DNA from: Streptomyces sp. NBC_00335
GTDB taxonomy: Bacteria; Actinomycetota; Actinomycetes; Streptomycetales; Streptomycetaceae
DNA: 64,000 bases
Direction of reading: 5' to 3'
Assembly: GCF_036127095.1 (NCBI RefSeq)
Contig: NZ_CP108006.1
Span: 5,013,501 to 5,077,500, forward strand
The notes under the pieces were generated by a model. It saw nothing but the letters and a program-made list of their open reading frames with translations. It was not told where the DNA came from and made no database searches. Below, piece after piece: positions 48,760 through 56,239 of this stretch. Position 1 is the first letter of the stretch, and each line of letters begins with the position of its first letter. Made by a program: the position numbers and the translations under genes.

Positions 48760-49439
48760 GCGTCACCGAGCAGCCCCCTCCGCACCCAGGGCGTCAGGGC
48801 GACGGTCATGCGGACGGCGGGGCGGCCGCCGACGCCGCGATCGAGCAGCTGCGCGACCGGATCAGCGCCGATTCCCTGACCACCCGCCGTGATTACCTGC
48901 GGATCGTCGCCACCGTCTCCGGAGGCCTGGCCATCGGCGGTGTCGGCGTGGCCGCCGGCATCCTGCACCGGCACGGCGACAACGAGGGCCTGCCCGATCC
49001 GAAGAAGGTCGCCGACCTGCTGCCCCCCGGCCAGTCCGTGGCCTTCAGGTTCCCGGGCGAGGAGGACCGGGCCCTGGCCGTGCGCCTCGGGGACGGCTCC
49101 CTCGTGGGCTACTCCGCCGTCTGCACCCACCTGGCCTGCGGGGTGCTGTGGCGCGAGGACCGGGGCCCCGACGGGGAGCTGTACTGCCCCTGCCACGAGG
49201 GTGTCTTCGACGCCCGCACCGGCGAGGTGACGGCCGGTCCGCCGCCGCGCCCGCTGCCGAAGATCTACCTGACCGAGCAGGCCGACGGCAGTGTCTGGGC
49301 CGTGGCCACCGCACGGTCGGGAGAGCCGGCCAAGGACGCGCTCTGCCGGCAGTTCGGCGACTCCCACCCGGCCGAGTCCGCCCGCCTGGGCTGCCCCGGC
49401 TCGGCCCGGGCGAGCACCACCGAGAGGAGGCCCACATGA
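48756..49439 (+). CDS. Rieske [2Fe-2S] protein with Tat-like N-terminal anchor
   Basis: A 227-residue protein. It has a charged leader, then SLTTRRDYLRIVATVSGGLA and IGGVGVAAGIL, a Tat-like twin-arginine membrane anchor. The Rieske domain contains CTHLACGV (Cys123, His125) and CPCHEGVFD (Cys144, His147), plus the two disulfide cysteines. It resembles QcrA-type Rieske proteins, yet no cytochrome bc1 subunit is encoded nearby. It would transfer electrons on the outer face, or, if not exported, join the cytoplasmic complex. It is translationally coupled to the genes on both sides (ATGA overlaps). How it fits with the NasC-type enzyme is the main puzzle of this operon. Confidence 0.88.
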   Translation: MSVTEQPPPHPGRQGDGHADGGAAADAAIEQLRDRISADSLTTRRDYLRIVATVSGGLAIGGVGVAAGILHRHGDNEGLPDPKKVADLLPPGQSVAFRFPGEEDRALAVRLGDGSLVGYSAVCTHLACGVLWREDRGPDGELYCPCHEGVFDARTGEVTAGPPPRPLPKIYLTEQADGSVWAVATARSGEPAKDALCRQFGDSHPAESARLGCPGSARASTTERRPT

Positions 49440-49804
49440 GCGAGACACCGCTGCCGCCCCGCCCGGAGTACCACCCGGGCAGCGACCAGCCCCGGCTCAA
49501 CCGCCCGGTGCGCGAGCGGTACCCGCAGATCCGCTCCACCAGCGGGTACGGGGACCCCCGGGTCCGGAGCACGGGCCCGGGACCGGGAGCCGGCACCGAG
49601 CAGGAGCCCGAGCGCTCCTCACGGCTCAACGCGCGCCTCACCCTGGCCCTCACGGTCGTGATCGGCCAGCTCTGGGCACTCACCGTGACCGTCAACGAGT
49701 GGATGAAGGGAAACACCGGAACGGCCTGGTGGGGAGCGGGATTCCTGATCCTGTCCTTCCTCGTCGTGATCGGACTGTGGCTCCTCGACCCGAAGGACCG
49801 ATGA
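49436..49804 (+). CDS. small membrane protein of the nitrate-reductase-like operon
   Basis: A 122-residue protein from ATG 49436 behind GAGAGGAGG. A soluble, Pro/Arg-rich N-terminal half (LPPRPEYHPGSDQPRLNRPV) is followed by two membrane helices (LTLALTVVIGQLWALTVTVN and WWGAGFLILSFLVVIGLWLL). The linker NEWMKGNTGT lies between the helices. It overlaps both neighbours by 4 nt, so it is surely part of the operon, perhaps an assembly or anchoring factor. I do not recognise a characterised family. Confidence 0.78.
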   Translation: MSETPLPPRPEYHPGSDQPRLNRPVRERYPQIRSTSGYGDPRVRSTGPGPGAGTEQEPERSSRLNARLTLALTVVIGQLWALTVTVNEWMKGNTGTAWWGAGFLILSFLVVIGLWLLDPKDR

Positions 49805-51234
49805 CCATGTCGATACCCACGCCGACTCCGCCGGCGCCCCGCAGCCACCGCGCCGAGAGCTACAAGCCCGGCGCCACCATCGCCGACTGGCGGCCCGAGG
49901 ACGAGGGTTTCTGGCAGTCCAAGGGCCACCGGGTCGCCCAGCGCAACCTCTGGGTCTCGATCCCGGCCCTGATGCTCGGCTTCGTGGTCTGGCAGGTCTG
50001 GTCGGTGACCGTGGTCAGGCTGAACGACGTCGGCTTCGGTTTCTCGAAGTCGCAGCTGTTCTGGCTGACCGCCATCCCCGGCATCACCGGCGGCACCTTC
50101 CGGATCCTCTACACCTTCATCGGGCCGATGTTCGGCGAGCGGAAGTTCACCGCCTTCAGCACGATCATCCTGATCGCGCCGATGCTGTGGCTGGGCTTCG
50201 CGCTCCAGGACACCGGTACGCCGTACTGGGAGCTGGCCCTGATTGCGGCCGTGTGCGGCATCGGCGGCGCGAACTTCGCCTCCTCGATGGCGAGCATCGG
50301 CTTCTTCTTCCCCAAGCGGGAGAAGGGCAGCGCCAACGGCCTCAACGGCGGGCTCGGCAACCTCGGTGTGAGCGTGGTCCAGCTGGTCGCCCCGCTGGTG
50401 GTCACCGCCGCCGTGCTGGGTGCCCCCGCCGGCGGCCCGCAGCGCGACGCGAAGAAGAACACCGACGTCTGGCTGCAGAACGGCGCCTTCCTCTGGGTGC
50501 CGCTGCTGGTCATCATGGCCCTGGCCGCCTGGTTCCTGATGAACGACCTGAAGGTGGCCGCGGCCCCCTTCAGCCAGCAGAAGATCATCTTCAAGCGCAA
50601 GCACAACTGGCTGATGACCTGGCTCTACGTCGGCACCTTCGGGTCCTTCATCGGCTTCGCGGCCGCCCTGCCGCTGCTGATCAAGAACAACTTCGAGGGG
50701 CAGGGCTACCAGGCCACCACCTACGCCTGGATCGGCCCGTTCATCGGGGCCCTCACGCGCTGGGGCGGCGGCTGGCTCTCGGACAAGATCGGCGGAGCCA
50801 GGGTCACGATCCTGTCCTTCGTCGGCATGGCGGCGGCCCTCGTCGTGGTCATCTTCGCGCTTCCGGCCGGAGGCCAGGAGGGCAACTTCTGGCCCTTCTA
50901 CATCGGCTTCCTGGTGGCCTTCGCCTTCTCCGGCCTGGGCAACGGCTCGACCTTCCGGCAGATCCCGGTGATCTTCCGGGACCACCACATGAAGCAGGCC
51001 GAGGGCAAGGGTCCCGAGGCGCAGGCCGCGGCGCTGAAGCAGTCGGAGATGGAGTCGGGAGCCGTCACCGGCTTCTCCTCGGCCATCGCCGCCTACGGCT
51101 TCTTCTTCATCCCCGCGATGTTCGCGGCCATGGCCGTCACCAACGCACTGTGGATCTTCATCGGCTTCTACGCCACGTGCCTGGTGGTCTGCTACTGGTT
51201 CTACGCCCGCAAGGGCGCCGAGGCTCCCAGCTGA
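49801..51234 (+). CDS. narK: NarK-type nitrate/nitrite transporter (second copy)
   Basis: A 477-residue MFS protein from ATG 49801. It has the same family blocks as the copy at 38048: LNDVGFGFSKSQLFWLTA, PGITGGTFRILYTFIGP, GIGGANFASSMASIGFFFPK, GGLGNLGVSVVQLVAP and WLSDKIGGARVTILSF. Long segments are identical between the two (FSQQKIIFKRKHNWLMTWLY), so they arose by duplication. This copy carries an extra loop (GAPAGGPQRDAKKNTD). Translational coupling to the reductase genes suggests that it imports nitrate for that enzyme, or expels its nitrite. Confidence 0.9.
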   Translation: MTMSIPTPTPPAPRSHRAESYKPGATIADWRPEDEGFWQSKGHRVAQRNLWVSIPALMLGFVVWQVWSVTVVRLNDVGFGFSKSQLFWLTAIPGITGGTFRILYTFIGPMFGERKFTAFSTIILIAPMLWLGFALQDTGTPYWELALIAAVCGIGGANFASSMASIGFFFPKREKGSANGLNGGLGNLGVSVVQLVAPLVVTAAVLGAPAGGPQRDAKKNTDVWLQNGAFLWVPLLVIMALAAWFLMNDLKVAAAPFSQQKIIFKRKHNWLMTWLYVGTFGSFIGFAAALPLLIKNNFEGQGYQATTYAWIGPFIGALTRWGGGWLSDKIGGARVTILSFVGMAAALVVVIFALPAGGQEGNFWPFYIGFLVAFAFSGLGNGSTFRQIPVIFRDHHMKQAEGKGPEAQAAALKQSEMESGAVTGFSSAIAAYGFFFIPAMFAAMAVTNALWIFIGFYATCLVVCYWFYARKGAEAPS

Positions 51235-51271
51235 GCGGGGCCGGTGGCGGGGGCGGCCGTACCCTGGAGGC

Positions 51272-51508
51272 ATGAGCGACGCCCCCGCCACCGACCCGCA
51301 CGCCCCGAAGTCCGCACGGCCGGAGCCCGCGGCCGAGTCCCAGCCGCAGCCGAAGGACCGGCCCAAGCCGCGGCTGGACTTCGGAGACCCGCTGGACCAG
51401 CAGTCCTCGGACGACACCGACCGGGGCTGGGGCGAGCGGCCGCCCGCCGGCGGAAGCGCGGCCGACCTGGCCCGCTTCCTCGACGAGAAGCCCCCGCACC
51501 ACGTCTGA
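51272..51508 (+). CDS. small acidic protein of unknown function
   Basis: A 78-residue protein with CTGGAGG just before ATG 51272. Composition is Pro/Asp/Arg-rich: APKSARPEPAAESQPQPKDR, LDFGDPLDQQSSDDTDRGWG and SAADLARFLDEKPPHHV. It looks mostly disordered with a short C-terminal helix. It follows narK by 37 nt and may share its transcript. The ribosome site and codon bias support a real gene. No recognised family. Confidence 0.65.
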   Translation: MSDAPATDPHAPKSARPEPAAESQPQPKDRPKPRLDFGDPLDQQSSDDTDRGWGERPPAGGSAADLARFLDEKPPHHV

Positions 51509-51521
51509 CCGCGGAGCCCGC

Positions 51522-52022
51522 CTAGAGCCGGGGGCTCGGGGCGTCGGGGTGGACGTTCCCGCCACCCGCGCCGCGCTGGGCGATCAGCTCGTCGCGGATC
51601 TCCTTGAGGACCACCAGCTCGGTGATCTCCATGGTCTCCTGGACGCCTTCCTTGGCCTTGCGGCGCGCCTCCTGCCGGGCGAGGTACTTCGACATCGGCA
51701 GCACCATGAGGAAGTACACGACCGCGGCGGTGATCAGGAAGGTCAGCGCGGCGTTGAGCACGGAGCCCCAGAGGAGCTCCACGCCCGTCGGCTTGCCGTC
51801 CGTGCCGACCCCGCAGGGTTCCTTGATGCAGGTCTTGTAGGCGTCCAGACTCTGCGTGCCGACGAGGCCGATCACCGGGCTGATGAGGCCCTTCACGACA
51901 GAATTCACGATGTTCGTGAACGCGGCGCCGATGACCACGGCCACCGCCAGGTCGACCACGTTGCCGCGCATCAGGAAGGCCTTGAAGCCTTCCAGCACGC
52001 TCACCTTCTTCTTCTCGCTCAC
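51522..52022 (-). CDS. mscL: large-conductance mechanosensitive channel MscL
   Basis: A 166-residue protein; GTG 52022 follows AAAGGCTC. MscL features: GFKAFLMRGNVVDLAVAVVIG, AAFTNIVNSVVKGLISPVIG, a loop with two cysteines (TCIKEPCGVG), WGSVLNAALTFLITAAVVYF and a charged C-terminal helix. The loop is longer than in E. coli and the tail extends to DAPSPRL. It acts as a pentameric tension-gated pore that releases solutes on osmotic downshock. It ends 14 nt from the stop of the small acidic protein gene (convergent). Confidence 0.92.
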   Translation of the reverse strand: MSEKKKVSVLEGFKAFLMRGNVVDLAVAVVIGAAFTNIVNSVVKGLISPVIGLVGTQSLDAYKTCIKEPCGVGTDGKPTGVELLWGSVLNAALTFLITAAVVYFLMVLPMSKYLARQEARRKAKEGVQETMEITELVVLKEIRDELIAQRGAGGGNVHPDAPSPRL

Positions 52023-52145
52023 CACTGAGCCTTTCTTCGTATCTGCCGAACATGGAGCCAACGGTTCCGAAAGCTACGGCAGTTTGGGTCATGGGTGTCC
52101 AATCGACCCTCCCCCCACGGTGACTTGTCCGCACGTTCGTACGAT

Positions 52146-52721
52146 TCAACACAACGTCACCGCCAGTCGGGAAACGGTCCCCGCCCCCACGAGAGCCCGC
52201 GCGGTGTCCCGGGGAACGGACAGCACCACCAGCGCCCCGCCGTCCCCAACGCCCGGCTCCGGAGCGGGTACTTCGGCGACCCGGGCCCCCGCCGCCACCA
52301 CCCGGGGCGGCCCGCCGCGCTCCGAGGCGACCACGTCCACCCGGTCCCCGGGCCGCAGCAGCCGCACCGTCGCCGCGTCCGCGATGCGCACCGGCGCCGA
52401 CACCAGCCGCACCGCCGCCGGAGGCGGCTGCGCCGCGGGCGGTGCGGAGCCCCGCGAGGCCCGCGCCTCGGTGCCGCCCACCGCCAGTACGGCCGCCACG
52501 ACGGCCAGCCCGGCCGCCGCCCCGCGCCGCCGGCGCCGCACCGCCCTGCGCAGCCGGTCCCCGGCCCGCCCCACGCGGAGCGGGGCGAAGAGGGGAACGG
52601 AGCGCGCGGGGGGACACGGAGCGGAAGAGGGGTGCCGGGGGACGGGGGAGGCGCGCACCGGGGTGTGCGTATGGGGTGAGGAGAGGGAGGAGAGGGAAGG
52701 GACGCGGGAGTTCGCGGTCAT
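52146..52721 (-). CDS. SAF/RcpC-CpaB-like domain protein
   Basis: A 191-residue protein from ATG 52721 (AGGTGG upstream; a GTG at 52733 is in frame). A Ser/Pro/His-rich start leads to an Arg-rich cytoplasmic patch (RRAVRRRRRG) and a membrane helix (AAAGLAVVAAVLAVGG). The outer part has a SAF-type beta-clip domain: PVRIADAATVRLLRPGDRVD, VVASERGG, VVLSVPRDTARALVGAG. It recalls the CpaB/RcpC component of Flp pilus assembly. No other pilus gene is near, so its function here is uncertain. Confidence 0.65.
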   Translation of the reverse strand: MTANSRVPSLSSLSSPHTHTPVRASPVPRHPSSAPCPPARSVPLFAPLRVGRAGDRLRRAVRRRRRGAAAGLAVVAAVLAVGGTEARASRGSAPPAAQPPPAAVRLVSAPVRIADAATVRLLRPGDRVDVVASERGGPPRVVAAGARVAEVPAPEPGVGDGGALVVLSVPRDTARALVGAGTVSRLAVTLC

Positions 52722-52865
52722 GACGGCCACCACCTGAGGGAGTGTTCCGGGGTCCGGAGCCCGGACCCAGCGCCCGGACGTCCCTCACGATCCGCCGTCC
52801 CGCCGGATCCCGCTCGGCCCTGTGGAGGATCCCCAGCTTGTGGATATCCCTCTCGCCCGCAGGAG

Positions 52866-53561
52866 TTACCGCCCCACCGCGATCCTCCGAAGCGCCGCCA
52901 CCGGATCCGCGGCCCGGGTCACCGACCGCCCCACCACGACGTGCGAGGCCCCGGCCGCGAAGGCGGCCCACGGGGTGTCGGCGCGGGCGTGCCCGCCCGG
53001 CTCCCCGCCCGGCAGCGTCACCCCCGGCGTGACGATCAGCCGGTCCGGCCCCAGGAGCTTGCGCAGCGCCCCGGCCTCCCGGGGCGATCCGACGACCCCG
53101 TCGCAGCCGGCCTCCGCCGCCAGCCGGGCCAGCCGCAGCACCTGTTCGTCGGTTCCCGTGCCGATCCCGATGTCGGCGAGGTCGCTCCCGCTCATGCTCG
53201 TGACCACCGTCAGCGCCAGCACCCGTAGCCCGGGGAACTCCCGCGCCGCGTCCACGGCGGCCGCCATGATGCCCGTACCGCCCATGGAGTGCACGGTCAC
53301 CACGGACACGCCCAGCGCGCCCGCGGCGCGCACGGCGCCGGCCACGGAGTTCGGGATCTCGAAGAGCTTCAGGTCGAGGAAGACCTCGTGGCCCTGCCCG
53401 ACGAGCCCGCGGACGAGGTCGGGCCCGGCGGCGGTCAGCAGCTCCAGCCCGACCTTGTAGAACCCGCAGGCGCCACCGAGGCGTGCCACCAGGGCCTCGG
53501 CGGCGTCGAGGTCGCCGAAGTCGAGGGCGACGATGATCCGGGGGTCGGCGGTGTCGTTCAC
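52866..53561 (-). CDS. pyrF: orotidine 5'-phosphate decarboxylase-like protein with altered catalytic motif
   Basis: A 231-residue TIM-barrel protein from GTG 53561, matching class I OMP decarboxylases: RIIVALDFGDLDAAEALVAR, GFYKVGLELLTAAGPDLV, VTVHSMGGTGIMAAAVDAA and VTPGVTLPGGEPGG. In the catalytic block E. coli has DLKFHDIPNT; here it reads DLKLFEIPNS (Asp63, Lys65, Glu68). The second aspartate of the D-x-K-x2-D signature is Glu and the Thr is Ser. The change lies at residues that normally contact the phosphoribosyl part. It may still decarboxylate OMP, or may serve another reaction. Streptomyces commonly keeps a class II PyrF in the pyrimidine operon, so this may be a paralogue. It ends a minus-strand group with MTA phosphorylase. 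Confidence 0.75.
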   Translation of the reverse strand: MNDTADPRIIVALDFGDLDAAEALVARLGGACGFYKVGLELLTAAGPDLVRGLVGQGHEVFLDLKLFEIPNSVAGAVRAAGALGVSVVTVHSMGGTGIMAAAVDAAREFPGLRVLALTVVTSMSGSDLADIGIGTGTDEQVLRLARLAAEAGCDGVVGSPREAGALRKLLGPDRLIVTPGVTLPGGEPGGHARADTPWAAFAAGASHVVVGRSVTRAADPVAALRRIAVGR

Positions 53562-53581
53562 CCCGCCAGTGTGAGGGGCGG

Positions 53582-54415
53582 CTACGGCAGCTCGATGCCC
53601 AGGTCCCAGCCGTCGTGGGCGTGGGTGCACAGGCAGGCGCGGGACCCGGTCGGGGGCAGGGCGGCCACGGCGTCGAAGAGGACCTCGCGCAGGCGCCCGA
53701 CGTTCTCGCCGAAGACCTTGAGGACCTCCGTGTGGGAGACCCCTTCGCCCGTCTCCGCGCCCGCGTCCAGGTCCGTGACCAGCGCCATCGAGGTGTAGCA
53801 GAGCCCCAGCTCGCGCGCGAGGACCGCCTCGGGGTGGCCCGTCATGCCGACCACCGACCAGCCGGCCGCGGCGTGCCAGCGGGACTCGGCGCGCGTGGAG
53901 AAGCGGGGCCCCTCGATGACGACCATGGTGCCGCCGTCGACCGGCTCCCACTCGCGCCCGCGCGCCGCGGCCAGCGCCACGGAGCGGCCCACCGGGCAGT
54001 ACGGGTCGGCGAAGGTGGTGTGCACGACGTTGGGGACGGAGCCGTCCGGGAGCGGCTCGCCGTCGAAGAAGGTCTGGGCGCGGGACTTCGTACGGTCGAC
54101 CAGCTGGTCGGGGACGAGCAGGGTGCCCGGGCCGTACTCGGAGCGCAGGCCGCCCACCGCGCAGGGACCGAGCACCTGGCGGACGCCCACGGAACGCAGC
54201 GCCCACAGGTTGGCCCGGTAGTTGATCTTGTGCGGCGGCACGGTGTGGCTGCGGCCGTGCCGGGGCAGGAAGGCCACGGTCCGGCCGGCGAGCTCGCCGA
54301 GGTAGAGGGAGTCGCTGGGGGGCCCGTAAGGCGTCTCCACCTGGATCTCGGAGACGTCCTCCAGGAAGGAGTAGAAGCCCGATCCGCCGATGACACCGAT
54401 CTCTGCATTCACCAT
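53582..54415 (-). CDS. mtnP: S-methyl-5'-thioadenosine phosphorylase
   Basis: A 277-residue protein from ATG 54415, with AGGGTGG 5 nt upstream. Class I nucleoside phosphorylase features: IGVIGGSGFYSFLEDV, AFLPRHGRSHTVPPHKINYR, GLRSEYGPGTLLVPDQLVDR, VVIEGPRFSTRAESRWHAAA, VVGMTGHPEAVLARELGLCY and a late CLCTHAHDGW. It splits 5'-methylthioadenosine with phosphate to adenine and methylthioribose-1-phosphate, the purine and methionine salvage route. The MTGHPE variant of the MTxxPE motif separates MTAP from inosine phosphorylases. Only 20 nt separate it from the downstream OMP decarboxylase-like gene. Confidence 0.9.
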   Translation of the reverse strand: MVNAEIGVIGGSGFYSFLEDVSEIQVETPYGPPSDSLYLGELAGRTVAFLPRHGRSHTVPPHKINYRANLWALRSVGVRQVLGPCAVGGLRSEYGPGTLLVPDQLVDRTKSRAQTFFDGEPLPDGSVPNVVHTTFADPYCPVGRSVALAAARGREWEPVDGGTMVVIEGPRFSTRAESRWHAAAGWSVVGMTGHPEAVLARELGLCYTSMALVTDLDAGAETGEGVSHTEVLKVFGENVGRLREVLFDAVAALPPTGSRACLCTHAHDGWDLGIELP

Positions 54416-54440
54416 GCGGACCACCCTAACGGGGCACGCC

Positions 54441-54478
54441 CGAGGCCCCGCTGTCCCATGGGGACGGCAGGGCCTCGG
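54441..54478. terminator. hairpin terminator downstream of the fmdB gene
   Basis: CGAGGCCC pairs with GGGCCTCG, with a further TCCC/GGGA stem in the middle. It lies 35 nt beyond the stop of the minus-strand zinc-ribbon gene. Confidence 0.6.
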
Positions 54479-54513
54479 ATGAAGCTATGCAGCTGGTGAA
54501 GCCTTGGAGCGCG

Positions 54514-54831
54514 TCAGGCGGCCGACGAGCTCGACGACGACGAGGAGGTCGAGGTCGAGGACGACGAAGCCGTCGAGGACGAGGACGACGAAGCGGCCGG
54601 GGCGGTGGCCGGCGTCGACGCGGGCTTCGAGGCAGGGGTGCTGCTCGACGAAGCGCCGCGGCTGTCGTTCCGGTAGAAACCGGATCCCTTGAAGACGATG
54701 CCGACCGCGGAGAACACCTTCTTCAGGCGTCCGTCACAGCTCGGGCACACGGTCAGCGCGTCATCGGTGAACTTCTGCACGGCCTCAAGGCCCTCACCGC
54801 ACTCGGTGCACTGGTACTGGTAGGTCGGCAC
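54514..54831 (-). CDS. FmdB-family zinc-ribbon protein with Ser-rich tail
   Basis: A 105-residue protein; GTG 54831 has an ideal AGGAGGA. The N-terminal zinc ribbon reads PTYQYQCTECGEGLEAVQKF, with VCPSCDGRLKKVFSAVG, giving two Cys-x2-Cys pairs. The rest is GSGFYRNDSRG followed by about 45 residues that are nearly all Ser, Ala, Thr and Pro, a disordered tail. FmdB-type zinc ribbons are named from formamidase operons; their role is unclear. A CIRCE element lies right in front of the ribosome site, which suggests heat-shock control through HrcA. This pairing is unusual. Confidence 0.85.
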   Translation of the reverse strand: MPTYQYQCTECGEGLEAVQKFTDDALTVCPSCDGRLKKVFSAVGIVFKGSGFYRNDSRGASSSSTPASKPASTPATAPAASSSSSSTASSSSTSTSSSSSSSSAA

Positions 54832-54845
54832 GAATTTCCTCCTGG

Positions 54846-54869
54846 CACTCTCACTCAATGAGTGCTAAC
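54846..54869 (-). promoter_or_regulatory. CIRCE-type HrcA operator in front of fmdB
   Basis: On the minus strand TTAGCACTC, 9 nt (ATTGAGTGA), then GAGTGC. The consensus is TTAGCACTC-N9-GAGTGCTAA: the left half is perfect and the right half matches six of nine. It ends 14 nt before the start codon, directly next to the AGGAGG. Confidence 0.7.
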
Positions 54870-54898
54870 GACGCTCCATGGTGACGTATTCCGGCGGA

Positions 54899-56239
54899 TC
54901 AGTCCACCGTCACCGGCACGCGGTGACCCAGACCACGCTCGTTCACGCCCGCGGCGGGTGCCGCGGAGGTGGCCGAGGCGGCCGGCTTGGACGAGCTGAC
55001 GATCCGACTCGGGGCCTTCGGGGCCAGCTTCGCACGCAGGGCCAGCAGGATGGCCAGAGCGAGCGCGGTGGCCACCATCGGCACGAGGAACCCGTACGAG
55101 GACCCGTGCGCGTCCGTCAGGCGGCCGGCCAGGGTCACGGCGCCGGCCTGCCCGAAGGCGACGCCGCCGGTGAGCCAGGTGAAGGCCTCGGTCCGCGAGG
55201 TGGCCGGGATCAGCTTCTCGATCATGGTGTAGCCGGTGATCAGCGCGGGGGCGATGCACAGGCCGACGACCAGGCCGAGCGCGCCGAGCAGGATCATCGA
55301 GTTCGCGGCCCACAGGACCGAGGCGGCCGCGGTGAGGCCGATGTAGCCGAGGATCAGGCGGCGGCGCGGGCCGATCTTCCAGGCGATCGCGCCGCAGGCG
55401 ATGCCGGCGATCATGTTGCCCGCGGCGAAGACGCCGTAGAGCAGACCGTTGGCGCCCGGGTTGCCGATCTCCTCGGAGAAGGCGGCGAGCGAGACCTGCA
55501 TGCCGCCGAAGACGGCGCCGATGCCGATGAAGGCGACGATCAGGACGCGCAGTCCGTGGAAGGACAGGGCCGGAGCGTGCTTCTCACCGTGCGCCGGGCG
55601 GGCGACGGGCTTGGGCTGCGTGGCGCGCTGGGCGGCGAAGAGCAGGCCGCCGATCAGGGTCAGCGCGGCCTCGGTGACCAGGCCGGCCGCCGGGTTGATG
55701 CCGGTGCACAGCGCGGTGGCGAGCACCGGGCCGACGACGAAGGTGAACTCGTCGGTGACGGACTCGAACGCGGCGGCCGTCGGCAGCAGCGGGGAGCCTT
55801 CGAGCTTGGCCGCCCAGCGGGACCGGACCATGGGTCCGACCTGCGGGACGGATGCACCGGCGGGGACGGCCGCCAGTGCGAGCGCCCAGACGGGCGCGCC
55901 CAGCAGCGCGAACGCCACCAGGGAGCTGACGGCGGTGGCGTGCACGAGGGCCACCGGGACCAGGACGGCGCTCTGGCCGTGGCGGTCGATGAGCTTGCCC
56001 ATGACCGGGGCGAACACGGCCATGGAGATACCGGTGAAGGCGGCGACGATGCCGGCGCTGCCGTAGGAACCGGTGGTGTGCTGGACGAGCAGCAGGATGC
56101 TGATCGTCAGCATGCCGAAGGGGAGTCGCGCGGCGAATCCCGGGAGAACGAAGCCGAGGGCGCCGGGCGTGCGCAGGAGCTGCCCGTAGCCGGGTCGGCT
56201 GGACTTGGCGGACTTGTCGGTCGTGACCGCGGATGTCAC
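54899..56239 (-). CDS. MFS transporter
   Basis: A 446-residue protein from GTG 56239 (GGAAAGG upstream) with 12 predicted helices. Loop A signature GFAARLPFGMLTISILLL and APVMGKLIDRHGQSAVLVPV (D-R-x-G variant), with a central loop GEKHAPALSF. The C-terminal tail is a Ser/Ala-rich cytosolic stretch. It is probably a proton-driven drug or metabolite exporter of the DHA1 type; the substrate is unknown. A long leader of about 230 nt precedes the gene. Confidence 0.85.
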   Translation of the reverse strand: MTSAVTTDKSAKSSRPGYGQLLRTPGALGFVLPGFAARLPFGMLTISILLLVQHTTGSYGSAGIVAAFTGISMAVFAPVMGKLIDRHGQSAVLVPVALVHATAVSSLVAFALLGAPVWALALAAVPAGASVPQVGPMVRSRWAAKLEGSPLLPTAAAFESVTDEFTFVVGPVLATALCTGINPAAGLVTEAALTLIGGLLFAAQRATQPKPVARPAHGEKHAPALSFHGLRVLIVAFIGIGAVFGGMQVSLAAFSEEIGNPGANGLLYGVFAAGNMIAGIACGAIAWKIGPRRRLILGYIGLTAAASVLWAANSMILLGALGLVVGLCIAPALITGYTMIEKLIPATSRTEAFTWLTGGVAFGQAGAVTLAGRLTDAHGSSYGFLVPMVATALALAILLALRAKLAPKAPSRIVSSSKPAASATSAAPAAGVNERGLGHRVPVTVD

